In this document: piece after piece, positions 33,972-43,088 of the stretch
Position numbering within the stretch: the stretch's first letter is position 1
Layout: each line of letters begins with the position of its first letter
NCBI RefSeq assembly: GCF_009766095.1
Contig: NZ_LMUD01000016.1
Span: forward strand, 408,303 to 469,019
Direction of reading: 5' to 3'
From: Granulicella sp. S190
GTDB lineage: Bacteria > Acidobacteriota > Terriglobia > Terriglobales > Acidobacteriaceae
Length of the DNA: 60,717 bases
Notes under the pieces: generated by a model
Told to the model about the DNA's origin: nothing
The model's input: the letters and a program-made list of their open reading frames with translations, nothing else
Database searches by the model: none
Made by a program: the position numbers and the translations under genes

Positions 33972-35123
33972 ATGACTGCCCCCCTCTCACTTCGGCCCCT
34001 TTTGCTGGCCGTCGTCCTGATCGTCCCCAGCCTCCATGTCTCCAACCTCATCGCCCAGCAAAAAACTCCCACGCCAGAGCAAACTCCCGCCTCCACCGCC
34101 CAGACCATCGCAGTCGATGCCCGCCTCGTCAATCTCCCCGTCGTCGTCCGCGACAAGAAGGGCGCCCTTGTTCAAACCCTCACCAAGGAGGACTTCACCC
34201 TTCAGGTGGACGGGAAGCCCCAAACCGTCCGCTACTTCGACAAGGACACCAACCTTCCACTCACCCTGGGCCTGCTCGTCGATACCAGCCAATCCCAGCG
34301 CACTGTCCTCGACGAGGAGCGTACGGCCAGCAGCACCTTTCTCGACCAGATGCTCACCAATCCTAAGGATCAGGCCTTCGTCTTGCAGTTTGCCCGAGAA
34401 GTCGAGCTGCTCCAGGACCTCACCACCTCCCGCCCGCTTCTCCAGAAGGCGCTCAAAGAGATTGACACTCCCAGTCCCGGCTCCTCCGACGATGACAGCT
34501 CGACACGCAGCCGCAGCCGTGGCGGCACCGTCCTTTATGACGCGCTCTTTCTCGCCTCGGACGAGCTGATGAGCAAACAACATGGCCGCAAAGCCCTCAT
34601 CATCCTCTCTGATGGCGTCGACCGAAACAGCAAGGAAAATCTCGTCCGATCCATCGAAGCCGCTCAGCGCGCCGACACCATCATCTACGCCATCTACTTC
34701 AAAGGCGAAGAGTCTCATCCCCAGAACAACAATCCTCAACGTGGCCGCGGCGGCTATCCTGGTGGCGGCTACCCCGGTGGAGGTTATCCCGGAGGCGGAT
34801 ACCCGGGTGGGCGTGGTGGCTACCCGGGTGGTGGCAACGGGCCAGGGAATGGCGGCAACTATCCCAGCCAGAGCCACGTCGACGGCAAGAAAATCCTTGA
34901 ACGGATGACCCACGAGACCGGCGGCCGCCTCTTCGAGGTTAAGAAGAATCAGGACGTCGCTCAGATCTACAACCAGATCGCTGAAGAGTTGCGCGCCCAG
35001 TACCGCCTCGGCTACACCCCCACCGAGGACGCCTCGTCCAGCGGCTATCACCAGATCGATCTCTCGCTCCATCAGAAAGGTCTGGTCGTCCAGACCAGGG
35101 ACGGCTACTACGCTGGAAAGTAG
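33972..35123 (+). CDS. VWFA-related acidobacterial-domain protein
   Basis: A 383-residue secreted protein. A signal peptide (LLLAVVLIVPSLHV) is followed by a beta region (VDARLVNLPVVVRDKKGALV, typical of the acidobacterial VWFA family) and a von Willebrand A domain with a MIDAS-like DTSQS. In the middle of the domain, about residues 260-293, a Gly/Tyr/Pro insert repeats (GYPGG) six times. The family is numerous in acidobacteria; its role (adhesion or assembly) is not established. A periplasmic thioredoxin and a YihY protein gene follow in the same direction. Confidence 0.88.
   Translation: MTAPLSLRPLLLAVVLIVPSLHVSNLIAQQKTPTPEQTPASTAQTIAVDARLVNLPVVVRDKKGALVQTLTKEDFTLQVDGKPQTVRYFDKDTNLPLTLGLLVDTSQSQRTVLDEERTASSTFLDQMLTNPKDQAFVLQFAREVELLQDLTTSRPLLQKALKEIDTPSPGSSDDDSSTRSRSRGGTVLYDALFLASDELMSKQHGRKALIILSDGVDRNSKENLVRSIEAAQRADTIIYAIYFKGEESHPQNNNPQRGRGGYPGGGYPGGGYPGGGYPGGRGGYPGGGNGPGNGGNYPSQSHVDGKKILERMTHETGGRLFEVKKNQDVAQIYNQIAEELRAQYRLGYTPTEDASSSGYHQIDLSLHQKGLVVQTRDGYYAGK
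34751..34850 (+). repeat. Tandem repeat encoding GYPGG units
   Basis: Six near-copies of a 15-bp unit (GGCTAtCCtGGtGGc-like) with varied third positions lie inside the VWFA gene. The frame is kept throughout, so it encodes a flexible Gly/Pro/Tyr loop. Confidence 0.8.
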
Positions 35124-35241
35124 GCTAACTCCCGCAATTTCAGTTGCGCCGCTCCTCGACCCTCAAGCATCATCGATAAAGCACCCACGTCTCACCAGCC
35201 CCACTAAGTAAGATTTTCGACGAACTCGAACAAGGTCTCTC

Positions 35242-35730
35242 ATGAACGTGAAACTCCGCTCCACGACTCTCTCGACAGTAGCCATGTTGCTGATACTCAC
35301 GTTTGTTCCCCTGGCTTCGGCAGCTGCGCAGTCGGTCTTCATGGTCAATAGACATCTGTACTCCGAAACCGCCAACGCAAACGCCGACATCGCCGCCGCC
35401 ATGGTTACCGCCCGCCGCGAACACAAACGTATCCTCCTCGACTTCGGAGCTAACTGGTGCGGCGATTGCCAGGTCCTCGACTTCTACTACCGCCAAAGCC
35501 CCAACGTGGAGCTTCTCGCCAAGCACTTCCTTGTTGTGCACATCGATACCGGCCACGTCGACCACAACGTCGATGTGGCAAAGAAGTATCATGTTCCCAT
35601 CGCTCATGGCATCCCTTCTCTCGCCGTCATCGACGCCCACGGCAACCTCCTCTACGCGGAACGCGAGAAGGAGTTCGAGCACACCAGCGTTGAGGCCGTC
35701 ACTGCCTTTCTCAATCGATGGAAGGGCTAG
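35242..35730 (+). CDS. Periplasmic thioredoxin-like protein
   Basis: A 162-residue exported protein with a signal peptide (about 1-28) and a thioredoxin fold whose redox site is WCGDC (W72, C73, C76). The cis-Pro segment is GIPSLAVID. The Asp between the cysteines and the following CQVLDF are typical of acidobacterial/Bacteroidetes thioredoxin-like (thioredoxin_7) proteins. It probably reduces or isomerises disulfides in secreted proteins. It lies 118 bp after the VWFA gene and 30 bp before the YihY gene. Confidence 0.85.
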   Translation: MNVKLRSTTLSTVAMLLILTFVPLASAAAQSVFMVNRHLYSETANANADIAAAMVTARREHKRILLDFGANWCGDCQVLDFYYRQSPNVELLAKHFLVVHIDTGHVDHNVDVAKKYHVPIAHGIPSLAVIDAHGNLLYAEREKEFEHTSVEAVTAFLNRWKG

Positions 35731-35760
35731 CCTGCCCGCTTTCACTCGGGAATCCCTCCC

Positions 35761-36660
35761 ATGAGAAGACTCCTGCGTCTTCCCCTGGTCCTTCACGGAA
35801 CCTTGCTCCGCGCGATGAGGCATGACAGCCTCAACCTGGCTCAGTCCACCGCCTACTCCGCGATGGTCGCACTCTTTCCTGCACTTATAGTCGCCGCCGC
35901 GATCATCAGCCTGGTACCCGATACCACGCCACTACGCTTCCAGTTCGCTCTCTTCTTCGACCGCATCCTCCCTCCGGACGTCAGCCCCCTGCTGCAAAGC
36001 TACTTCGTCGCATCGCCTCAGACCATTCATTCCACTCATGCCCTGAGCCTAGCTGCCTTCGTTAGCCTCCTCGGAGCCTCCAGCGTCATAGCAACGATCA
36101 TGGAAGGCCTTCGCCGGGCGAACGATCTGCCTGTCGACTGCTGGACGTTCTGGCAACGTCGCCTTCGTGCTCTCCTTCTGGTTCCGCTCTCGCTCATCCC
36201 CTTTGCTTTGGCCAGTGTCCTCGTGGTCTTCGGTCACTACATCACCATGTGGCTCGCGCTCCACATCACTCCCTCCGTCCGCACCTCGGTCTTTCTCTTC
36301 GCGCTGCTCCTGCGCTGGGGCGTCGCGCTCACCGGCAGTATCGGCCTCACCGCCCTCATCTATCACATGGGAACCCCCATGAGGCAGTCCTGGAAGCGCA
36401 CCCTCCCCGGCGCCTTTGTCTCCACGGCCATGTGGTTCCTCGCAACCGTGGTCTTCGGCTGGTATGTCACTCGTTTCGCCAACTACTCCCAGGTCTATGG
36501 ATCGCTTGGCGCAGGCATCGCGCTCCTCTTTTGGCTCTACATCATCTCGCTCTGCGTGCTCTGCGGAGCCGAATTCAATGCTGAGTTCCACGCTCGGTTT
36601 TTCCCCTCGCATCGCACTCATTCCACGTCTGCGCCCCCAAATACCCTTCCACCCGGTTAG
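35761..36660 (+). CDS. YihY/virulence factor BrkB family membrane protein
   Basis: A 299-residue inner-membrane protein with six predicted transmembrane segments. The segments LAQSTAYSAMVALFPALIVA, GASSVIATIMEGL and GSLGAGIALLFWLYIISLCVLCGAEFNA are diagnostic of YihY. The old annotation as RNase BN is incorrect for this family and the true role is unknown. It directly follows the thioredoxin-like gene and is probably co-transcribed with it. The ribosome site is weak. Confidence 0.9.
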   Translation: MRRLLRLPLVLHGTLLRAMRHDSLNLAQSTAYSAMVALFPALIVAAAIISLVPDTTPLRFQFALFFDRILPPDVSPLLQSYFVASPQTIHSTHALSLAAFVSLLGASSVIATIMEGLRRANDLPVDCWTFWQRRLRALLLVPLSLIPFALASVLVVFGHYITMWLALHITPSVRTSVFLFALLLRWGVALTGSIGLTALIYHMGTPMRQSWKRTLPGAFVSTAMWFLATVVFGWYVTRFANYSQVYGSLGAGIALLFWLYIISLCVLCGAEFNAEFHARFFPSHRTHSTSAPPNTLPPG

Positions 36661-36736
36661 AATTGCCACGGCAGTTAAACTCACTGGTCATACCATCCGT
36701 ACTTTGCGGTGGTGAGAAAGTTTTCGCAAGCGACCC

Positions 36737-38278
36737 ATGAAGAAATCTTCGAATGCAATACCCAACGTTGCCCCCTTTGCCGCAATGGAACGTGGTCGCC
36801 GCGCCAAGATCGTCGCAACGCTCGGCCCCGCCTCAAGCACCCCTGAGATCTTCCGCCAGCTCGTTCGCGCCGGTCTCGATGTTGCACGCCTCAACTTCTC
36901 GCATGGCAGCCACGAGCAGAAAGCACAGCTTATTCGCATGGTCCGCACCATCTCCAAAGAGGAGCGCAAGCCCATCTGCATCCTCGCCGACCTGCAAGGC
37001 CCCAAGATCCGTACCGGCAAGCTCAAAGGTCATAAGCCGGTCCTGCTGACGGCCGGTAAACGCCTCACCATCACGCCGCGCGAGATCGAAGGCAACGCCG
37101 CCATCGTCGGCACTACCTTCAAGACCCTCGCCGAAAATCTTGAGCACGGCTCTCGCATCCTGCTCTCCGACGGCCTCATCGAACTGCGCGTCGAGACCGT
37201 CAAAGGCGTCGACGTCATCTGCGAGATCGTAAACGGAGGCATGCTCGGCGAAAACAAGGGCATCAACCTCCCCGGCATCGCCGTCAACGTTCCGTCACTC
37301 ACCGAAAAAGACGAAGAAGACCTCATCTTCGCCATCGGCCAGGGCGTGGACACGGTCGCCGTCTCCTTCGTTCGCACCGCAGACGACGTGCGCCACGTAA
37401 AAAATCGTCTCGCAGCTCTCAAGTCCGATGCCTGGGTCATCGCCAAGCTCGAAAAGCCTCAGGCCATCGAGCATCTGGACAGCATCCTAGAGGTTACAGA
37501 CGCCATCATGGTCGCTCGCGGAGACCTCGGCGTAGAGGTCCCTCCGGAAAAAGTCCCCGCCATTCAGAAGCACATCATCCGTCGCGCAGCCGAGTTCCGC
37601 AAACCCGTCATCACCGCCACCCAGATGCTGGAGTCGATGATCGACAATCCGCGTCCAACCCGCGCCGAAGCCTCAGACGTCGCCAACGCCATCTACGACG
37701 GCACCGACTCCGTCATGCTCTCCGCCGAGAGCGCCGCAGGCAAATACCCTGTCGAAGCCGTAGCCATGATGGCCAAGATCATTACTGAAACCGAGCACCA
37801 GATCCGCCTCGATCCCCGTCCAGCCCTCGGCCATCATCCCAGCGTCCGGCTCTCCATCGCCGAGACCATCTGCGAGTGCATGTCGCACGCCGCCGACGAT
37901 CTCGACGTAGCCGCTATCGCCATCTTCACCGAGTCAGGCATGACGGCAAGGCTGCTCTCCAAGTACCATCCCGACCCGCCCATCTTTGCACTCTCGCCCT
38001 TCGAGAAGGTCATCAACCGCAGCATGCTTCTCTGGGGAACCTATCCCATCCTCTGCGCCCGCTTCCGCGACACCGACAAGCTCGTCAACATGGCGGAACA
38101 GATCCTGGAGACTCAGGGCCACGTTCATCAGCGTCAGATCGTCGGCATCGTCGCCGGTACCCGCACCAAATCCGGCGCAACCAACTTCATGCGTCTCCAC
38201 ATGGTAGGCGACCGCGACTCCGAAACCCACAAATCGAAGACCGGGTCCAAACCCGCCGCAAAGAAAAAAGCGAAATAA
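36737..38278 (+). CDS. pyk: Pyruvate kinase
   Basis: A 513-residue glycolytic enzyme converting PEP and ADP to pyruvate and ATP. Motifs include KIVATLGPASS, LNFSHGSH, VARGDLGVEVPPEKVP and the active-site ITATQMLESMIDNPRPTRAE. The C-terminal allosteric domain is present (about 360-475), followed by a Lys-rich tail of about 25 residues. The ATG at 36737 is used; MERGRRAKIV at 36785 is a possible alternative. A strong terminator follows. It appears to be a single-gene unit. Confidence 0.97.
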   Translation: MKKSSNAIPNVAPFAAMERGRRAKIVATLGPASSTPEIFRQLVRAGLDVARLNFSHGSHEQKAQLIRMVRTISKEERKPICILADLQGPKIRTGKLKGHKPVLLTAGKRLTITPREIEGNAAIVGTTFKTLAENLEHGSRILLSDGLIELRVETVKGVDVICEIVNGGMLGENKGINLPGIAVNVPSLTEKDEEDLIFAIGQGVDTVAVSFVRTADDVRHVKNRLAALKSDAWVIAKLEKPQAIEHLDSILEVTDAIMVARGDLGVEVPPEKVPAIQKHIIRRAAEFRKPVITATQMLESMIDNPRPTRAEASDVANAIYDGTDSVMLSAESAAGKYPVEAVAMMAKIITETEHQIRLDPRPALGHHPSVRLSIAETICECMSHAADDLDVAAIAIFTESGMTARLLSKYHPDPPIFALSPFEKVINRSMLLWGTYPILCARFRDTDKLVNMAEQILETQGHVHQRQIVGIVAGTRTKSGATNFMRLHMVGDRDSETHKSKTGSKPAAKKKAK

Positions 38279-38314
38279 CCGGCAGTCCGGAAGCATCAAT
38301 ACTCAGCAAAGACA

Positions 38315-38347
38315 AAAGAGCCGCTTCGGGTCACGAAGCGGCTCTTT
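38315..38347. terminator. Bidirectional intrinsic terminator after pyk
   Basis: A perfect 14-bp stem AAAGAGCCGCTTCG/CGAAGCGGCTCTTT with a 5-nt loop separates pyk (+) from a convergent PEP-CTERM gene (-). Confidence 0.9.
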
Positions 38348-38368
38348 CTAACCAAGGAAAGCAGTACA

Positions 38369-38920
38369 TCAGCCAAAGCGTAACTTGAGGCGCACCGCAC
38401 CTGCGATGCCAAGAATACCGGTACCGAACAGCGCGAGGCTGTTGGGCTCAGGGACCGGAGAGTTCTTGCTCAAGGAGATTGTGTCGAATTCAGCGGCAGT
38501 GTCTCCCTTCGTGCCTTCCAGGGACGCGGTGTTGAGCGCCACGAGGTTGTTAAGGTTGACCGAACTCCCATTCGCAAGCCCGAACGAAACTCCATCGAAG
38601 TCAAAAAACTTGGTTCCGAAGAGGATACCGGGATAGATAAGCTTATTGTCATTGCTCTCGAACTGACCAAGTCCGATCAGTGAGGTGATGCTGGAGCTTG
38701 CAGACCCTGTGCTCACCGAGCCGGTAACGCCAGTCACGTCGTAGACGTCAGAAAGTCCTACTTCAGTCGCAGTGAACGTGCCTGCGCCGGAGAAGAGTGG
38801 GCCGGAATTCAGAATCGGAATCCCCGAAAAGCTGAAATCGAATGTATCTGCATGTGCAACAGAAGAGGTAGAGAGAGCGGCCAAGGCCAAAACAAAGAGT
38901 CCCAGTATTCGGTGTTTCAT
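38369..38920 (-). CDS. PEP-CTERM sorting domain protein, tandem copy 1
   Basis: A 183-residue secreted protein: a signal peptide (MKHRILGLFVLALAALST, cleavage near VAHA-D) and the C-terminal sorting signal PVPEPNSLALFGTGILG with a basic tail. The body (FDFSFSGIPILNSG, then SGAGTFTATE and VYDVTGVTGSV) resembles the neighbouring PEP-CTERM gene, indicating tandem paralogues. The ATG at 38920 has TTAGGAG 5 nt upstream; the longer frame to 38968 is unsupported. A sigma-54-like element lies 44 nt upstream. Confidence 0.9.
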   Translation of the reverse strand: MKHRILGLFVLALAALSTSSVAHADTFDFSFSGIPILNSGPLFSGAGTFTATEVGLSDVYDVTGVTGSVSTGSASSSITSLIGLGQFESNDNKLIYPGILFGTKFFDFDGVSFGLANGSSVNLNNLVALNTASLEGTKGDTAAEFDTISLSKNSPVPEPNSLALFGTGILGIAGAVRLKLRFG

Positions 38921-38961
38921 AAAACTCCTAAGGGATCGCTGACGTTCACTTACCCAGGTAC

Positions 38962-38980
38962 ATAGCACTCAGAGGGCCAA
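38962..38980 (-). promoter_or_regulatory. Sigma-54-like promoter of PEP-CTERM copy 1
   Basis: On the minus strand, TTGGCCC-TCTGA-GTGCTAT has GG and GC separated by exactly 10 bp (-24/-12), with GC 44 nt before the ATG. It shares the TTGGsC core and GTGC half with the elements at 39798 and 51675. Confidence 0.55.
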
Positions 38981-39167
38981 TCGCGAAAACTAGAAACCCC
39001 CCTAAAAGTGGGTAACAAAAATGACCTGAAAAGACTCATGTGGGTAAATGTGCAGAAACATGCACCCTAAAGTGGTATTGAATTTCTTATTCACGAGGTT
39101 TATGGAGAACTATTTACCATCCTGTCCCAGAATTGCGCAGTTGTTTTTGCTGAATGGCGGATGGCAG

Positions 39168-39195
39168 CAAGGCCGCACCTGTCAGTGCGGCCTTG
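39168..39195. terminator. Hairpin downstream of PEP-CTERM copy 2
   Basis: The 11-bp perfect stem CAAGGCCGCAC/GTGCGGCCTTG with loop CTGTCA lies 30 bp beyond the stop of the minus-strand gene at 39227. There is no T-run on the minus strand, so it is a moderate terminator candidate. Confidence 0.5.
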
Positions 39196-39226
39196 CCCCA
39201 TAATCTGTCTTCAGTCAATGAAACGT

Positions 39227-39757
39227 CTAAGCGCTCAGCCTGCGACGAACGACTTCAGCCAGGCCAAGGGCGCCCGTCCCCAGCAGCGTCAGTGATCCCG
39301 GCTCAGGCACCGGAGACGCTTCCACCGAGATTGAGCCCAACTCCTCGTCCTGCTTGCCGCCAGTCAGCTTCAGAACTTCTCCTTCTGACAAAAAGAGGTT
39401 CACCTTACCCGCACCGTTCGCTAACGTGAAAGACACACCAGACGCATCGAAGGCGCCGAATGGAGCAGGCAGCTCCGGAAAATAGAGCAGGTTGTCATTC
39501 GGGCCATCAGCCGGGAATACGCCCGCTGCAAGCAGACCGGAGATCGCATCAGTCGTCTTACCGATGACGATGTCTCCGGACACGCCGACGATGTCATACA
39601 CACCAGCAATATTGGTTGAGTCCGCCGTCAGCACGCCCGACCCGGAAAAGTCTGCGTTGCTGAAGCTGAAGTTGAAGCTGACCGAGTCAGCCAGGGCAGC
39701 AGTGGTGGGCAAGGCAGCCATAACGAGAGTGCACAATGCTAGCGAGAGCCGAGTCAT
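39227..39757 (-). CDS. PEP-CTERM sorting domain protein, tandem copy 2
   Basis: A 176-residue secreted protein: signal peptide (ending TTAALA-DS) and C-terminal PVPEPGSLTLLGTGALGL plus basic RRRLSA. The body shares FNFSFSNADFSGSGVLTAD and VYDIVGVSGDI with copy 1. A GGAGA ribosome site precedes the ATG. A sigma-54-like element is centred 43-55 nt upstream. The two genes, 306 bp apart and each with its own element, appear to be separate transcription units. Confidence 0.9.
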   Translation of the reverse strand: MTRLSLALCTLVMAALPTTAALADSVSFNFSFSNADFSGSGVLTADSTNIAGVYDIVGVSGDIVIGKTTDAISGLLAAGVFPADGPNDNLLYFPELPAPFGAFDASGVSFTLANGAGKVNLFLSEGEVLKLTGGKQDEELGSISVEASPVPEPGSLTLLGTGALGLAEVVRRRLSA

Positions 39758-39797
39758 AAATCTCCTGTTAATACTATGGTTTTGTTGCGTCCTCCCT

Positions 39798-39816
39798 CTT
39801 GCACTTCAATGCCCAA
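39798..39816 (-). promoter_or_regulatory. Sigma-54-like promoter of PEP-CTERM copy 2
   Basis: On the minus strand, TTGGGCA-TTGAA-GTGCAAG has GG and GC separated by 10 bp, with GC 43 nt before the ATG. It is nearly the same distance as at copy 1. Confidence 0.55.
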
Positions 39817-39998
39817 GACTTACTCTGCCAAAACCGCCTGAATCAAGCCAAATATCAACTTCGCTCGGCAAGACTCAGTCGCGTGTGTCTTCTACTTTGC
39901 ACTCTCCACTCCAGCAAAATGCCAAGTTGGTTACTGCCCCGTGAACCACTCTTCGCGTCTCCATACGGCCATCTTCTGATCCTCGTACAATCGATCCT

Positions 39999-42071
39999 AT
40001 GGGCCGCATCCATATCCTCTCCGACCTCGTGGCGAACCAGATCGCCGCAGGGGAAGTCGTCGAACGCCCCGCCTCCGTCGTCAAAGAGCTGCTCGAAAAC
40101 TCCCTCGACGCCCACGCTACCCGCATCCGCATCGAGGTCGAAGCCGGCGGCCGCAAGCTCATCCGCATCACCGACAACGGACACGGCATGGTCCGCGATG
40201 ACGCCCTCCTCGCCTTCGAGCGGCACGCCACCTCCAAGCTCCGCACCGCCGACGACCTCCTCTCCATCGCCACCCTCGGCTTCCGTGGCGAAGCTCTCCC
40301 CTCCATCGCCAGCGTCTCCCGCCTCCAGCTCGAGACCCGCGTCGCGGAAGAGCCATCAGGAACCCTCATCGAGATCGCCGGCGGCAACATCCTTCGCGTC
40401 GAAGACGCCGGCCTTCCCATCGGCACCACCATCACCCTTCGCGATCTCTTCTTCAATACCCCTGCCCGCCGGAAATTCCTCAAGACCGAGCAGACCGAGC
40501 TCTCCCACATCGCCGCGCTCGTCACCCACTACGCTCTCGTCCATCCCACCAAACACTTCGAGCTGCACTCCTCCACCCAGGCGCTCCTCGTCGCACCAGC
40601 CGTAGCCAACGCCGCCGAGCGCCTCTTCCAGATCTTCGGCAAAGACACCAGCAACTACATGCTCCCCACCACCGCCGAGCTCGACTTCGCCCGCGCCGGT
40701 CTCCCCGAGCCCCCACCCTGGAAGCGCGACTTGGACTACACCCCGCCCGACCCCGGCTACCTGCGTCTCACCGGCTTCGTCTCTAAGCCCGAGCTGCAAA
40801 AGCTCAATCGCAACTCCATCTACGTCTTCGTCAACCAGCGCCTCATCCGCGACAAGCTCATCCTCCACGCGCTCTCCGAGGCCTATCGCAACATCCTCCC
40901 TCCCACGTCGTACCCGGTCGTCCTGCTCTACCTCGAGATGCCGCCGCAGGAGGTCGATGTCAATGTGCACCCGGCCAAGACCGAAGTCCGCTTCCGCCAG
41001 CCCAGCTTCGTCCACGACTTCGTCCGCGACACCATCCGCACCACGCTCATCCAGGCCCGTCCCGCAGCCAGCTTCGCTACCGCACTCGAAAACGGCCCGC
41101 ATGGCATCTCAAGCTCTCTCCTGATCGACGTCAGCCCGCTCCCCGGCCCACCCGACGAAGTCAGTCCACTCAATCACAGCTCAACAGATAGCGGACACAG
41201 CGAAGGATCCCTGTACTTCTCCGGTACCGGCACAAATCAATTGGCGGAGCCCCTCTTCCATCCTGGCCAGCCAACGACATTCCCTCACTCCGAACCCTAC
41301 AACCCCGCCGACATCGCAGCCTTCAGCTCCGAACCCGTAAAATCTTCGACCTTCCAGCTTGCCGCCCCCATCGTCCCTCCATCGCCCGGACGCTTCGCCT
41401 TCTCCGGCCACTCCATCCCTGTCGGCTATGAGTCCATCGGCTCCGAATCAGCCGACGAAGCAGCCCCGCAGCAAGCCGACACCCTCACCGCCCTCTCCAC
41501 TCTCAAGCCCCTCGGCCAGCTGCGCGACTCCTTCATCCTCGCCACAAACGAGGAAGGCCTCTGGATCATCGACCAGCACGTAGCCCACGAGCGCATCCTC
41601 TTCGAGAAAGTCCTGCGCGAACGCGACACCGAACAGATTCAGCGCCAGCGGCTCCTCATGCCGCTCCTGATCGACCTTCTGCCCGCCCAGATGATCACCT
41701 TCTCCGAGATCGCCGACGAACTCGACCGCAACGGCTTCGAAGCCGAACCCTTCGGCCCCCGCACCCTCGCCGTCAAAGCCGCCCCTGTCGGCCTCGAAGG
41801 CCGCGAGCTCGAGCATCTCCTCGAAGAAATCCTCGACATCCCCGACCGCAACCGCCAGACCGAAAACTCCGAAGCTCGCCGCCGCCGCATCGCTGCCTCC
41901 ATCGCCTGCCACGCGGCCATCAAGATCAACCAGCCCCTCGAGCCTTCAAAGATCGAGTGGCTCCTCGACGCCCTCAGCAAGACCGAGCACCCCACCGCCT
42001 GCCCTCATGGCCGGCCCATCGCTCTCCGCTACTCGCATAAGGACATAGCCAAAGCCTTTCAGCGAATCTGA
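39999..42071 (+). CDS. mutL: DNA mismatch repair protein MutL, endonuclease type
   Basis: A 690-residue MutL. The N-terminal GHKL ATPase is intact (NQIAAGEVVERPASVVKEL, then ELLENSLDA and GFRGEALPSI). A Ser/Pro-rich linker runs from about 365 to 495. The C-terminal domain has the endonuclease motif DQHVAHERILFE (D525-E536), ACHAAIKI and CPHGRP, so this MutL should nick DNA as in bacteria lacking MutH. The ATG at 39999 begins exactly with the conserved MGRIHILSDLVANQIAAGE. There is no strong ribosome site; the nearest upstream gene is divergent. Confidence 0.97.
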   Translation: MGRIHILSDLVANQIAAGEVVERPASVVKELLENSLDAHATRIRIEVEAGGRKLIRITDNGHGMVRDDALLAFERHATSKLRTADDLLSIATLGFRGEALPSIASVSRLQLETRVAEEPSGTLIEIAGGNILRVEDAGLPIGTTITLRDLFFNTPARRKFLKTEQTELSHIAALVTHYALVHPTKHFELHSSTQALLVAPAVANAAERLFQIFGKDTSNYMLPTTAELDFARAGLPEPPPWKRDLDYTPPDPGYLRLTGFVSKPELQKLNRNSIYVFVNQRLIRDKLILHALSEAYRNILPPTSYPVVLLYLEMPPQEVDVNVHPAKTEVRFRQPSFVHDFVRDTIRTTLIQARPAASFATALENGPHGISSSLLIDVSPLPGPPDEVSPLNHSSTDSGHSEGSLYFSGTGTNQLAEPLFHPGQPTTFPHSEPYNPADIAAFSSEPVKSSTFQLAAPIVPPSPGRFAFSGHSIPVGYESIGSESADEAAPQQADTLTALSTLKPLGQLRDSFILATNEEGLWIIDQHVAHERILFEKVLRERDTEQIQRQRLLMPLLIDLLPAQMITFSEIADELDRNGFEAEPFGPRTLAVKAAPVGLEGRELEHLLEEILDIPDRNRQTENSEARRRRIAASIACHAAIKINQPLEPSKIEWLLDALSKTEHPTACPHGRPIALRYSHKDIAKAFQRI

Positions 42072-42085
42072 AGCATATGAACTCG

Positions 42086-42772
42086 CTACTTCTGCGGAAT
42101 CACACGAAGAATCAGCTTCGTCCCTGAATCAAGCGAAATATTCTGGTTCGCCGCGTCCAGCACGCCTGCATTGTTCGTGCCATCCGCACTGGTAAGTACT
42201 ACTCCGGGCATATTAGTCACCGGAACACGATCGTTTGGCCCGCGAGCCACCGGACCAAGGTCTCCATCATGATGCATGCCATCGCTGATGGCGCCCTGTG
42301 TCACATAAGCTCCACTGGGATTGCTCGGACTCTTGATCGCTGCATTAGGATTTTGCGCCGTGCTTGCGCCGCCCCGCGAGCCTCCAGCAATCGCGGACGT
42401 ATCGGGCGGCGTATCTGCCTCAGCCGTTACGGAGATTACCATCGCCTTAAAAGAAAGCTCGTGTCCGTCTTTAGTTACCGCCTGATTCAGATTGAACGCG
42501 AGATGAGAGCTTCCGTCCGCCTTTGATTTCGCCCTTGCATCGGTCACCTTCCCCACCACCTTCGTCCCCTTGGGAAGCTCCGCGCCGTCCGCAAACTTCA
42601 CCACGGCCGTAGTCCTGGCTTCGACCACGTCACCCACCTTTGCTTTCTTCACGTCGATCCGCTTGGTCAGCTCCACATCGACTCGAGTACCGGTCACTCC
42701 CTGCGTGTTCGCAGTCTGCGCCTGAATCGCCAAAGAAAATACTGCAAGAGGGATAACAAAAAGATATTTCAC
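42086..42772 (-). CDS. Secreted protein of unknown function
   Basis: A 228-residue exported protein starting at GTG (MKYLFVIPLAVFSLAIQAQ), with GGAGGA 4-9 nt upstream. The mature part has a beta-rich N-terminal half (VDVELTKRIDVKKAKVGDVVEARTT, then PKGTKVVGKVTDARA) that resembles conserved acidobacterial envelope proteins, then a Gly/Pro/Asn-rich half. No enzyme motif. The name and role are unknown to me. It converges with mutL, 14 bp from its stop. Confidence 0.6.
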   Translation of the reverse strand: MKYLFVIPLAVFSLAIQAQTANTQGVTGTRVDVELTKRIDVKKAKVGDVVEARTTAVVKFADGAELPKGTKVVGKVTDARAKSKADGSSHLAFNLNQAVTKDGHELSFKAMVISVTAEADTPPDTSAIAGGSRGGASTAQNPNAAIKSPSNPSGAYVTQGAISDGMHHDGDLGPVARGPNDRVPVTNMPGVVLTSADGTNNAGVLDAANQNISLDSGTKLILRVIPQK

Positions 42773-43088
42773 GTTTCCTCCGGTCTTGATGCGCTGTGCC
42801 TGCCTGCTGAATAAACTTCTATGCCCGACGGCTACATTCTAACGGCACCCTCCGCCATCGCCACTCGCCCCGATTCCCGGAGACGCTCCTTGCAAATGAC
42901 TTGCAGGCAATTCTTTCGAGCGCAACACCCGGCGGGCTAACCGACTTTACGGTATCCTTGTAGTAGCGCGCAGCAGACATTTGGACCGAATCTTAGTCGC
43001 GCGCCGCTCCTATGAAACAAAGACCGTCCTTCGGCCCAGGCCGAAGTTTGCTGGGGTGCGTAGCATCGCCCAGCAGGAAGGCAATACC
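42773..43088. other. Divergent intergenic region
   Basis: About 316 bp with no gene. A direct repeat of CTTGCA (TCCTTGCAAATGACTTGCAGG, around 42889-42909) is the only structure noticed. The frame across 42981-43088 is open but starts with TTG and lacks protein character. Confidence 0.3.

Noticed and set aside
35761..36660. Annotation as ribonuclease BN
   Set aside because: This is a YihY-type multi-span membrane protein; no nuclease motif is present, and the historic name is an error.
42981..43088. Upstream TTG start for the RS/FG-tail protein
   Set aside because: A better ribosome site (AGGAAGG) precedes the in-frame TTG at 43089 and the intervening residues look like random Arg/Lys/Val sequence.
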